From an uncultured Coriobacteriaceae bacterium (GTDB lineage Bacteria > Actinomycetota > Coriobacteriia > Coriobacteriales > Atopobiaceae): a stretch of DNA of 22,268 nucleotides. Numbering within the stretch: position 1 is the stretch's first letter; each line of letters opens with the position of its first letter. Of this stretch, positions 14,376 to 22,268 are shown in pieces. The position numbers and the translations under genes were made by a program. Where the stretch lies: assembly GCA_900552935.1 (NCBI GenBank), contig USBN01000024.1, positions 1 through 22,268 on the forward strand, written 5' to 3'. Under the pieces are notes generated by a model. That model did no database searches. It saw only the letters and a list, made by a program, of their open reading frames with translations, and was not told where the DNA came from.

Positions 14376-15029
14376 ATGTCTCGCTCTATCAGCCGTCGTA
14401 CGTTCGTCTCCGCCACCCTTGGCGTCGCCGTCCTAGGCCTCTCTGCATGCGGCGGTGGCGCCGCGAAGCCCGCGACAACCTCTGCCGTCTCCGGCGCCTC
14501 CGCGGCCTCCACGCCGACGGGTGAGTTCGCAAGCGGTAAGCATGCCGCCACGATCGAGATCGAGGGCTTTGGCACCATCACGCTCGAGCTTGACGCGGAT
14601 TCCGCGCCCATCACGGTCTCCAACTTCGCGAAGCTCGCCAACGAGGGCTTCTACGATGGCCTCACGTTTCACCGCATCATCCAGGGCTTCATGATGCAGG
14701 GCGGTGACCCCAAGGGCAACGGTACGGGCGGTTCGGGCGAGACCATCGTCGGCGAGTTCAGCGACAACGGGATCGACAACCCCATCAAGCACGTGCGCGG
14801 CACCATCTCCATGGCGAGGTCTTCGGCTATGGACTCTGCGAGCTCGCAGTTCTTCATCATGCAGGAGGATGCGGACTACCTCGATGGCCAGTATGCGGCG
14901 TTTGGCCATGTGACGGACGGCCTGGATGTTGTTGACGCCATCTGCGACTCCGCCAAGCCGAGCGACAACAACGGCACCATTGCCCCCGCTGACCAGCCCA
15001 GGATCGTCTCCATCCGCGTGGAGGCCTAG
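14376..15029 (+). CDS. Cyclophilin-type peptidyl-prolyl isomerase, lipoprotein
   Basis: This 217-residue extracytoplasmic cyclophilin catalyses cis-trans isomerisation of prolyl bonds and may help fold secreted proteins. The signal has a twin-arginine-like SRRTF (residues 6-10) and the lipobox LSAC with Cys25, then an Ala/Ser/Thr linker to about 50. The cyclophilin domain shows ITVSNFAKLANEGFYDGLTFHRIIQGFMMQGGD with the catalytic Arg100, GTISMARS (142-149), SSQFFIM (157-162) and LDGQYAAFGHV. The position of the usual cyclosporin-contact Trp is Tyr173 here. The ATG at 14376 has GGGAGG 4-5 nt upstream. It stands 59 nt after the fusion gene and probably has its own promoter (TTACACTAAA near 14335), though none is clear. 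Confidence 0.94.
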   Translation: MSRSISRRTFVSATLGVAVLGLSACGGGAAKPATTSAVSGASAASTPTGEFASGKHAATIEIEGFGTITLELDADSAPITVSNFAKLANEGFYDGLTFHRIIQGFMMQGGDPKGNGTGGSGETIVGEFSDNGIDNPIKHVRGTISMARSSAMDSASSQFFIMQEDADYLDGQYAAFGHVTDGLDVVDAICDSAKPSDNNGTIAPADQPRIVSIRVEA

Positions 15030-15266
15030 CACTTCTGCGGCCGCCTTTCCCGCCTGGCTCAAGCAAGCCTGGCGTCAGTCTCCAAATCCCGCTGACGGCA
15101 CGATGAGCGCCGCCTGCCGTTGGGGGCGCTTTCGCTCTCATGTCATTGGGTATCAAAGCGCCAATGACGTCTCGCGCCGCACGAGCCTGGGCAAAGGCTC
15201 GGTTTTCGCGAGGCAGAGGCAGCATCGCCTCGCTTTGCGAGGCAGGGGGTATTGGAGGCAACCATC
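15030..15266 (+). promoter_or_regulatory. pckA leader: dyad and competing hairpins
   Basis: No gene is seen in this 237-nt region. A perfect 8-bp dyad GTCATTGG (15142-15149) / CCAATGAC (15161-15168) has an 11-nt spacer containing a weak -10-like TATCAA. A second small dyad, CGTCAG/CTGACG, lies at 15073-15097. Near the gene, GCGAGGCAG occurs twice (15208-15216 and 15237-15245) and GCCTCGC (15227-15233) lies between. The latter can pair with either copy; the second pairing has only a 3-nt loop and ends 10 nt before the GGAGG ribosome binding site (15254-15258). This could form a switchable leader structure. Confidence 0.5.
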
Positions 15267-16874
<1,608 letters not shown>

Positions 16875-16892
16875 ACGCGGGATGCGAGGCCA

Positions 16893-16931
16893 CAAAAAGC
16901 GGGGCGCCCGCAGGTGAATGCGAGCGCCCCG
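16893..16931 (-). terminator. Terminator between convergent pckA and pta
   Basis: CGGGGCGC (16900-16907) and GCGCCCCG (16924-16931) form a perfect 8-bp stem with a 16-nt loop. On the minus strand it is followed by CTTTTTGTGG, an ideal T-tract for pta. On the plus strand it is followed by only TTGG, so it may act weakly for pckA. Confidence 0.85.
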
Positions 16932-16956
16932 TTGGCGTGCGATATGTGATGCCCTG

Positions 16957-17937
16957 TTACTCGGCCATCTGGGCCTGGACGGCGGTGATGGCGACGACGC
17001 CCACGATGTCGTCAGCGGAGCAGCCACGGGACAGGTCGTTCACCGGCTTGGCGATGCCCTGGAGAATCGGGCCGTAGGCCTCGGCGCCACCAAAGCGCTG
17101 GACAAGCTTGTAGCCGATGTTGCCAGCCTCGAGATCCGGGAAGACGAGGATGTTGGCGTTGCCGGCGACGGTGGAGTTCGGGGCCTTGAGGTCGGCGACA
17201 CTCTGGACGAGAGCGGCGTCGAGCTGCAGGTCACCGTCGAGGGCGAGCTCGGGGTTCTTCTCGTTGGCGAGCTTGACGGCCTCCTGGACCTTGGTGGGAA
17301 CATCGCCCTTGGCGGAGCCCATCGTGGAGAAGGAGAGCATGGCGACCTTGGGCTCGACGCCGGGCATGAAGGCCTTCCAGGACTCGGCGGAGGCAAGGGC
17401 GATCTCGGAGAGCTCATCGGCGTTGGGGTTGATGTTCAGGCCGCAGTCGGCGAAGAGGAGGGTGCCGTCGGCGCCATACTGCTCGGTCTTGGTGCACATG
17501 ATGAAGAAGGCGGAGACGAGCTTGGTGCCCGGGGCGGTCTTCAGGATCTGCAGGGCGGGACGCAGGGTGTTGGCGGTGGAGTGGCAGGCGCCGGAGACCA
17601 GGCCGTCAGCGTCGCCCATCTTGACCATCATGGTGCCGAAGTAGGTGGCGTCGTTCATCTGCTCGAGGGCCTCGGGAAGGGTGACGCCCTTCTTGGCGCG
17701 GAGCTCGGCGAACTTCTCGGCGTAGGCCTGCTTGCGCTCGGCGGTGCGGGGGTCGATGACGGTGACGCCCTCAACCTGGATCTCGTCCGGGTTGCCGAGG
17801 ATAACGAGGTTGGCAAGGCCCTCCTCGACGATCTTCTTGGCGGCCTCGATGGTGCGCGGATCCTCGCCCTCGGGAAGGACGATGGTCTTCTTCTCAGCCT
17901 TTGCAGCAGTCTTCATACGATCTAGGAAATCGCTCAC
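16957..17937 (-). CDS. pta: Phosphate acetyltransferase (phosphotransacetylase)
   Basis: Pta converts acetyl-CoA and phosphate to acetyl phosphate, the substrate of AckA. The 326-residue product is the short single-domain type. It begins SDFLDRMKTAAKAEKKTIVLPEGEDPRT and carries the conserved blocks GLVSGACHSTANTLRPALQ, FADCGLNINPNADELSEIA, LSFSTMGSAKGD, DGDLQLDAALV, NILVFPDLEAGNIGYKLVQR, GPILQGIAKPVNDLSRGC and a final ITAVQAQ. The start is GTG at 17935-17937 with AAGGAG about 7 nt upstream; an upstream ATG at 18030 would add 31 unrelated residues. It is monocistronic between its promoter region (17986-18015) and the terminator at 16893, and it is not next to ackA. Confidence 0.97.
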   Translation of the reverse strand: MSDFLDRMKTAAKAEKKTIVLPEGEDPRTIEAAKKIVEEGLANLVILGNPDEIQVEGVTVIDPRTAERKQAYAEKFAELRAKKGVTLPEALEQMNDATYFGTMMVKMGDADGLVSGACHSTANTLRPALQILKTAPGTKLVSAFFIMCTKTEQYGADGTLLFADCGLNINPNADELSEIALASAESWKAFMPGVEPKVAMLSFSTMGSAKGDVPTKVQEAVKLANEKNPELALDGDLQLDAALVQSVADLKAPNSTVAGNANILVFPDLEAGNIGYKLVQRFGGAEAYGPILQGIAKPVNDLSRGCSADDIVGVVAITAVQAQMAE

Positions 17938-17982
17938 GTTCGCTCCTTTTTTGGCGTTTTGCTGGCAATGGATGACACGATA

Positions 17983-18015
17983 GTCATTATAAGGTTGTCT
18001 GCTATAGAATGACAT
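17983..18015 (-). promoter_or_regulatory. Putative pta promoter within a GTCATT/AATGAC dyad
   Basis: On the minus strand a consensus -10 TATAAT (17991-17986) has ATGTCA (18015-18010) as a -35-like hexamer at 18 nt. GTCATT (17983-17988) and AATGAC (18008-18013) are perfect inverted repeats that overlap both elements. The same half-sites occur in the pckA leader. The region also lies upstream of glf, so it may be divergent control DNA. Confidence 0.5.
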
Positions 18016-18023
18016 GCAGATTG

Positions 18024-18059
18024 GACGCACGTTATCGCTCTAGAACGATGGCGTGCGTC
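18024..18059 (+). promoter_or_regulatory. Hairpin in the glf leader
   Basis: GACGCACG (18024-18031) and CGTGCGTC (18052-18059) form a perfect 8-bp stem, extended by an inner ATCG/CGAT (18034-18037 and 18046-18049) after a 2x2 internal loop. It lies 34 nt before the glf start. It may stabilise the mRNA or act as an attenuator; there is no T-tract after it. Confidence 0.5.
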
Positions 18060-18093
18060 ACGTTTGAACCGCAAGTTTGTCGAGAGGACATGA

Positions 18094-19296
18094 ATGGGTA
18101 TCGCAAACGGGCTTCCCGCTGGTTTTTCTGCCGACAGCTACGACATGATCGTCGTCGGAGCTGGCTATGCGGGTTCGGTCTGTGCTCGCCGTCTCGCGGA
18201 GGCCTGTGGCTTCCGCGTCGCCGTCATCGAGCGCCGCGACCACATCGCTGGTAACGCGTATGACTACGAGGACGAGGCTGGCATTCTTGTTCACAAGTAT
18301 GGTCCGCACATCTATCACACGCAGGACGAGCGTGTCCACCAGTTCCTTTCTCGCTTCACCGAGTGGACGGACTACCAGCACAAGGTACTCGCCAACATCC
18401 ACGGCACGCTCATGCCGGTCCCCTTCAATCACAAGAGCCTGAAGCTCGCCTTTGGCGAGGAGCGCGGCGAGGCCCTCTACCAGAAGCTCGTTGAGACCTT
18501 TGGCGAGAACAAGAAGGTCCCCATTCTCGAGCTCCGCGAGAAGAACGATCCGGATCTCCAGGAGGTCGCGGATTACGTCTACAAGAACGTCTTCCTCTAC
18601 TACACGATGAAGCAGTGGGGCACCACGCCCGACCAGGTCGATCCATCCGTCACCGGCCGCGTCCCGGTCTTCGTCGGCGATGACGAGCGCTACTTCCCGC
18701 GCGTCGCGCACCAGGGCATGCCGGCGGAGGGCTACACCAAGCTCTTCGAGCGCCTGCTTGACCATGACCTCATCGACGTTTTCCTCGGTGTCGACGTCCG
18801 TGACATCCTTACGATCGACGAGGACTACGCGAAGGTCTGCGGCAAGCCCTACGGCGGCGAGATCGTCTACACTGGCCCGCTCGACGAGCTCTTCGGCCTC
18901 GATCTCGGTGCCCTTCCGTATCGTACGCTTGACATGGTGTTCGAGACCCTCGATGAGGACCAGTTCCAGCCCGTGGGCACCGTCAACTACACCACGACGG
19001 AGGATTTCACCCGCATCACCGAGTTCAAGAACATGACCGGTCAGGTCGTCCCGGGTAAGACCACGATCATGAAGGAGTACTCGAAGGCCTATACGCCCGA
19101 GAGCGGCGAGACTCCCTACTACGCCATTCTCGAGGACGAGAACAAGGCGCTTTACCAGCGCTATCTCGACCGCGTGAGCCGCCTCACGAACTTCCACCCG
19201 GTGGGTCGACTCGCCGAGTACCGCTACTATGACATGGACGGCGTCGTCGCCAGCGCGCTCGACCTGTCTGACGAGCTCGTCGCGGCTCACAACTAG
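18094..19296 (+). CDS. glf: UDP-galactopyranose mutase
   Basis: Glf is a flavoenzyme that converts UDP-galactopyranose to UDP-galactofuranose, the donor for galactofuranose-containing cell-surface glycans. The 400-residue protein has the FAD-binding IVVGAGYAGSVCARRLAE (residues 19-36), IERRDHIAGNAYD (45-57), the family segment KYGPHIYHT and RYFPRVAHQGMPAEGYTKLF, YTGPLDELF and the late VGRLAEYRYYDMD. A 16-residue polar extension precedes the usual MYDxxIVGAG start. GAGAGGA lies 5 nt before the ATG. A glycosyltransferase gene follows in the same direction, consistent with a galactan or polysaccharide pathway whose other genes are not in this window. Confidence 0.97.
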   Translation: MGIANGLPAGFSADSYDMIVVGAGYAGSVCARRLAEACGFRVAVIERRDHIAGNAYDYEDEAGILVHKYGPHIYHTQDERVHQFLSRFTEWTDYQHKVLANIHGTLMPVPFNHKSLKLAFGEERGEALYQKLVETFGENKKVPILELREKNDPDLQEVADYVYKNVFLYYTMKQWGTTPDQVDPSVTGRVPVFVGDDERYFPRVAHQGMPAEGYTKLFERLLDHDLIDVFLGVDVRDILTIDEDYAKVCGKPYGGEIVYTGPLDELFGLDLGALPYRTLDMVFETLDEDQFQPVGTVNYTTTEDFTRITEFKNMTGQVVPGKTTIMKEYSKAYTPESGETPYYAILEDENKALYQRYLDRVSRLTNFHPVGRLAEYRYYDMDGVVASALDLSDELVAAHN

Positions 19297-19315
19297 CTCG
19301 TTCTTTTAGGGAGTT

Positions 19316-19373
19316 GCCGGCGTCCATGCGGCGCCGGCGCTCTTATCCGTGTAGGCAATGCCTTGCTAAGGCA
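19316..19373 (+). promoter_or_regulatory. Two small hairpins between glf and the glycosyltransferase gene
   Basis: GCCGGCG (19316-19322) pairs with CGCCGGC (19332-19338), and TGCCTT (19359-19364) with AAGGCA (19368-19373), the latter with a 3-nt loop. The first could be a weak terminator or an mRNA stabiliser; the second ends 25 nt before the next start. No clear promoter is seen. Confidence 0.4.
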
Positions 19374-19397
19374 GAGGGCAACCAGGAGATTTCTCGT

Positions 19398-20438
19398 ATG
19401 GCAAAGGGCAAGACCATAACCTTCGGCATCCCGTGCTATAACTCGGCCGAGTATATGGATCACTGCATCACCTCGATTCTCGAGGGTAGCGACTACGCCG
19501 ATGACGTGCAGATCGTCGTCGTTGACGATGGCTCCACCAAGGACAACACGTACGAGAAGGCCCTTGAGTGGCAGAATCGCTATCCCAACATCATTAAGGC
19601 CGTTCATCAGGAGAACGGCGGTCACGGCATGGCCGTCCTTGCCGCGCTCGAGAACGCCGAGGGCCTCTATTTCAAGGTCGTTGACTCGGATGACTGGCTT
19701 GACGAGGACGCCCTCTCGAAGCTCCTTTCGACGCTTCGCGACTTTGAGTGGCGCGACATGCGCGTGGACCTTGTCATTAGCAACTACGTCTATGAGCACG
19801 TCGAGGACAACACGCACAACGTTGTCGACTTCAGGTATGCGCTTAAGCGCGGCAAGGTGATTACCTGGGATAAGATCGGCCACTTCAACATGGCCCAGAA
19901 CCTGCTCATGCACTCGCTTTGCTATCGCACCGACGTCCTTCGTGACGGCGGCGTCCCGATGCCCGCCCACACCTTCTATGTGGACAACATCTATGCCTAT
20001 GTGCCGCTGCCGCGTTGCAAGACGCTCTATTACCTCGACGTCGACCTCTATCGTTACTTCATTGGGCGCGATGACCAGTCCGTCAATGAGAAGGTCATGG
20101 TCAGCCGCATCGACCAGCAGCTGCGCGTCACGCGCATCATGATGGACGCGTATCACCTCTACGACGACGTCGAGAGCACCAAGCTCCGCAACTACATGAT
20201 CGGCTACTTCACCCTGATGATGGCCGTCTGCTCGATCTTCTCCCGCCTGAGCGATGCTCCGGACGCCATGGAGAACTGCGACAAGCTCTGGGTGCACCTC
20301 AAGCATTATGACAAGCGCATGTACCGCCGTGCTCGCATGGGTGTCGTGGGCATCGCGACGAACCTCCCCACGAAGGCGGGAGAGAAGTTCACGCTGGGCA
20401 TCTATCGCATCGCCTCGAAGCTGATGAAGTTCAACTAG
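19398..20438 (+). CDS. Family 2 glycosyltransferase
   Basis: This 346-residue GT-A fold enzyme transfers a sugar from a nucleotide-sugar donor to a glycan or lipid acceptor at the inner face of the membrane. Seen are ITFGIPCYNSAEYMDHCITSIL (residues 7-28), the nucleotide-binding VVDDGSTKDNT (41-51), ENGGHGMAVLAALENAEG and the metal-binding DSDD (96-99). The C-terminal half (about 200-346) has no clear transmembrane segment, so membrane association would be peripheral. The ATG at 19398 follows AGGAG at 9 nt; an in-frame reading from 19314 adds 28 unlike residues. It lies 101 nt after glf and is probably co-transcribed. It may use UDP-galactofuranose, but donor and acceptor are inferred only from the neighbour. 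Confidence 0.88.
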   Translation: MAKGKTITFGIPCYNSAEYMDHCITSILEGSDYADDVQIVVVDDGSTKDNTYEKALEWQNRYPNIIKAVHQENGGHGMAVLAALENAEGLYFKVVDSDDWLDEDALSKLLSTLRDFEWRDMRVDLVISNYVYEHVEDNTHNVVDFRYALKRGKVITWDKIGHFNMAQNLLMHSLCYRTDVLRDGGVPMPAHTFYVDNIYAYVPLPRCKTLYYLDVDLYRYFIGRDDQSVNEKVMVSRIDQQLRVTRIMMDAYHLYDDVESTKLRNYMIGYFTLMMAVCSIFSRLSDAPDAMENCDKLWVHLKHYDKRMYRRARMGVVGIATNLPTKAGEKFTLGIYRIASKLMKFN

Positions 20439-20483
20439 AGCAACGTTTGCCCTGCGCACCGCTTGCGCTTGCGGCGTGTGCCA

Positions 20484-20514
20484 ACCTGAAAAAGGGACAG
20501 TCCCTTTTTCAGGT
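20484..20514. repeat. REP-like perfect palindrome around GGGACAGTCCC
   Basis: ACCTGAAAAAGGGA (20484-20497) and TCCCTTTTTCAGGT (20501-20514) are perfect inverted repeats of 14 bp with a CAG loop. The element lies between the glycosyltransferase gene and a separate terminator. Similar A/T-flanked GGGACAGTCCC palindromes recur in many bacterial genomes as far as I recall, and some families of such repeats are mobilised by REP-associated transposases. It may also work as a bidirectional terminator. Confidence 0.65.
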
Positions 20515-20536
20515 GCTGCGCACCATTTGACGTTTG

Positions 20537-20570
20537 CGGGACCCGTTCGTGTGGGCGGGTCCCGTTTTTT
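20537..20570 (+). terminator. Rho-independent terminator after glf-GT2
   Basis: CGGGACCCG (20537-20545) and CGGGTCCCG (20556-20564) form a perfect 9-bp stem with a 10-nt loop, followed by TTTTTT. It is the clearest terminator in the window and ends the glf-glycosyltransferase transcript. Confidence 0.93.
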
Positions 20571-20604
20571 AGCGGTCCCCACCTGTTGGGGCGCGTGCCA
20601 TTGC

Positions 20605-21498
20605 TTATCTGCAGAGGTCCCAGAACGCGACGGCTGTGGCGGCGGCGACGTTCAGGGAGTCCACGCCGTGCTGCATGGGGATGCGCACGGTGAGGTCGCA
20701 CGCCTCGATCGTCTCGGATGCCAGGCCGTCGCCTTCGGTGCCGAAGAGCATCGCGAGCTTCTCGATGCCGTAAAGCTCTGGGTCACCAAGTGAATAGGAA
20801 TCGTCGCGAAGGGCGAGCGCTGCGGTCTTGAAGCCGAGCTTGCGGAGGAGCGCCATGCCGTCCGCATCTGCAGCGCCTGCGCTGGGCCAGGCGTCAAAGC
20901 GCGCCCAGGGCACCTGGAACACGGTTCCCATGCTCACGCGGACGGCGCGCCTCACGAGTGGGTCGCAGCAGGTGGGGGTGAGAAGCACCGCGTCCACGCC
21001 AAGAGCCGCTGCGCTCCTCATGGCGGCGCCGACGTTCGTGGCGTCGGTCACGCCTTCAAGAACGGCAACCCGGCGAGCTTCGGGCATGGAGGCGAGGAGC
21101 TCGGCTGCGCTCAGCTCAGAGGGGCGGCGCATGGCACAGAGGACGCCTCGCGTCACGTTGTAGCCCACGAGCTTCGATATCTCCTCATGGGGGAGCACGT
21201 AGACGGGGAGGTCGTCGACCGGCCTTATCTCGAGATGGCCGGCGTGCTCGAGGACCTCGGCGCCCGCCATGCCCTCGACGAGCCTCACGAGATCCGCCTG
21301 CGTCTCGACTTGCCTCTCTTCGAGCAAGAGTGAGAAGGGCTCGAGCCCCTGTGCGATCGCGAGACGAACGACCTTCTCGCTTTCAGCGACGAGCACGCCC
21401 GAGGTGGACTCGAGTCGGCTCCTGAGCTGGCGATCCGTAAGACGCGCGTAGACGTCAAGGCGCGGGTCGCTTGCGGAATCGATGCGAATGATGCCCAT
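20605..21498 (-). CDS. SpoU/TrmH family RNA methyltransferase
   Basis: This 297-residue SPOUT enzyme transfers a methyl group from S-adenosylmethionine to a ribose 2'-OH (or related site) in rRNA or tRNA. The N-terminal part (about 1-125) is an RNA-recognition extension. The C-terminal knot domain shows motif 1 GVTDATNVGAAMRSAAALG (149-167, with Asn155 and Arg161), motif 2 AMLFGTEGDGL (249-259) and motif 3 IPMQHGVDSLNVAAATAV (273-290). The ATG at 21496-21498 follows AAAGGGAT at about 7 nt. It is monocistronic and convergent to the glf unit. The target nucleotide cannot be told from sequence. Confidence 0.93.
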   Translation of the reverse strand: MGIIRIDSASDPRLDVYARLTDRQLRSRLESTSGVLVAESEKVVRLAIAQGLEPFSLLLEERQVETQADLVRLVEGMAGAEVLEHAGHLEIRPVDDLPVYVLPHEEISKLVGYNVTRGVLCAMRRPSELSAAELLASMPEARRVAVLEGVTDATNVGAAMRSAAALGVDAVLLTPTCCDPLVRRAVRVSMGTVFQVPWARFDAWPSAGAADADGMALLRKLGFKTAALALRDDSYSLGDPELYGIEKLAMLFGTEGDGLASETIEACDLTVRIPMQHGVDSLNVAAATAVAFWDLCR

Positions 21499-21702
21499 GC
21501 TCTTATCCCTTTGCTATGGTCCCGCGGACGGAGGCGAGGCGGCTTGATGCCCGTCCTTGTTGGGACAAATGTCGCTATCTGTTAAACCGATGCCATGGAA
21601 GCCGAATGGCGGGAGTCTTTGTCTTCTCCATGCGCTACGATACAGCATACTGTGTGTCGGGAAACAAGCGGCTGCGTAGGCCGGGGAAGACAGATAGCCT
21701 CA

Positions 21703-22241
21703 ATGCGGAAAGAATCGAAGCCCGGTATGGGAAAGCACACCGCCGTCCCTGAAAAGCCGGAAGGTCGCAAGGGTAAGGTTGCGCTTATCATCCTCGCGGT
21801 GATCGCCGGCGTCGTTCTCGCAGCCTACCTTGCCGGCGTTCTTGCGTTTTCATTTCTGTTCATGCCCAACACCACGCTTGACGGCACCGATGTCTCGCTC
21901 AGGCTTGCGAGTGACGTGAGCGCGGAGTTCGCCACCAAGGCTTCTACCTATAAGACGAAGGTCAAGGGAGACGGCATCGACCTTGACCTTTCCGGGGTCG
22001 ACGTTAACCTGACATTTGATCAGGGCGCCTATACCAGGGACATCGTTTCGCAGCAGCATGCCTGGGAATGGCCCCTGCGCATCCTTGACTCTCGTGATAT
22101 CAAGCCTGCGACGGGTGCTTCCGTCGATGTGGATAAGCTCGACGCGTTGCTGTCGCCCCTCGTCGATGAGATTAACAAGACGGCGACCCAGCCAACGGAT
22201 GCCACGATTGGCTTCTCCGAGCAAACGCAGCAGTACGAGGT
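21703..22241 (+). CDS. Membrane-anchored protein with peptidoglycan-binding domain (L,D-transpeptidase-type), 3'-truncated
   Basis: The reading frame from 21703 runs open to the contig end. It encodes a basic N-terminal tail (RKESKPG, then GRKGK), one transmembrane segment (about residues 26-53, ALIILAVIAGVVLAAYLAGV and on) and then FMPNTTLDGTDVSLRLASDV. This is typical of the putative peptidoglycan-binding domain found before YkuD L,D-transpeptidase or VanW domains. IDLDLSGVDVNLTFD and QQHAWEWPLRI continue that domain. The catalytic domain is not in the window. ATG at 21703 (GGGGAAGA 12 nt upstream) and ATG at 21727 are both possible starts. The last in-frame residues after 22241 would come from adapter and are not biological. 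A role in cell-wall cross-linking is inferred. Confidence 0.7.
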
Positions 22242-22268
22242 CTGTCTCTTATACACATCTCCGAGCCC
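22242..22268. other. Nextera transposase adapter contamination
   Basis: The final 27 bases match the Tn5/Nextera mosaic end CTGTCTCTTATACACATCT (22242-22260) followed by CCGAGCCC, the start of the read-2 side adapter. They are a library artefact, not genomic sequence. A reverse-strand ORF that starts here (MYKRQ...) is the well-known translation of this adapter. Confidence 0.97.

Noticed and set aside
18058..20582. Two minus-strand frames of 410 and 429 residues over glf and the glycosyltransferase gene
   Set aside because: They are composition shadows; the plus-strand genes carry clear FAD-binding and GT2 motifs.
22029..22256. 75-residue minus-strand frame starting MYKRQ
   Set aside because: Its start lies in the Nextera adapter; this N-terminus is a known artefact of adapter sequence.

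Overview
This is a GC-rich chromosomal contig, probably from an anaerobic Coriobacteriia actinobacterium (Olsenella/Atopobiaceae/Collinsella-like). I infer this from the codon use (GAG, CTC, GTC and GCC dominate), the GGAAGGA-type ribosome binding sites, the fermentative gene set (acetate kinase, short phosphotransacetylase, ATP-type PEP carboxykinase) and the general look of the proteins. No rRNA or other taxonomic marker is present. The last 27 bases are library adapter, so this is very likely a whole short-read contig rather than a cut from a closed genome. The first 64 bases are an 8-bp tandem repeat, which may be what broke the assembly there.

Layout. 1-1127: luxS and a hypoxanthine-DNA glycosylase-like gene on +. 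1124-2904: a three-gene leftward operon of nicotinamidase-like hydrolase, pyridoxal/pyridoxamine kinase and a small TIGR04076-type protein. 3145-4314: solitary acetate kinase. 4507-8633: a polar amino-acid ABC transporter (lipoprotein, two permeases, ATPase) followed closely by a PuuD-like gamma-glutamyl hydrolase. 8755-9690: mannose-6-phosphate isomerase, directly followed by the decayed remnant of a secreted or surface-type protein (to 10466). 10668-11558 (-): aldose-1-epimerase-like gene. 11899-14316: an NMT1/SsuA-type binding lipoprotein and an unusual single-chain permease-ATPase fusion. 14376-15029: Tat-type lipoprotein cyclophilin. 15267-16874 (+) and 16957-17937 (-): PEP carboxykinase and phosphotransacetylase, convergent. 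18094-20438: UDP-galactopyranose mutase and a family 2 glycosyltransferase. 20605-21498 (-): SpoU/TrmH RNA methyltransferase. 21703-22241: the start of a membrane-anchored protein with a peptidoglycan-binding (L,D-transpeptidase-type) domain, cut by the contig end.

Together these are mostly housekeeping and fermentation genes: acetate and ATP formation (Pta, AckA), the PEP/oxaloacetate node (Pck), glutamate-type uptake with gamma-glutamyl hydrolysis, hexose-phosphate supply (ManA), galactofuranose glycan synthesis (Glf, GT2), and cofactor salvage (PncA-like, PdxK). I saw no phage, transposase, CRISPR, toxin-antitoxin or defence system. The less ordinary points are the permease-ATPase fusion, a strong hairpin inside the 5' end of the glycosylase gene, several perfect dyads at putative promoters of central-metabolism genes (some sharing half-sites), a 5'-truncated and frameshifted pseudogene abutting manA, a REP-like perfect palindrome, and adapter contamination at the right end.
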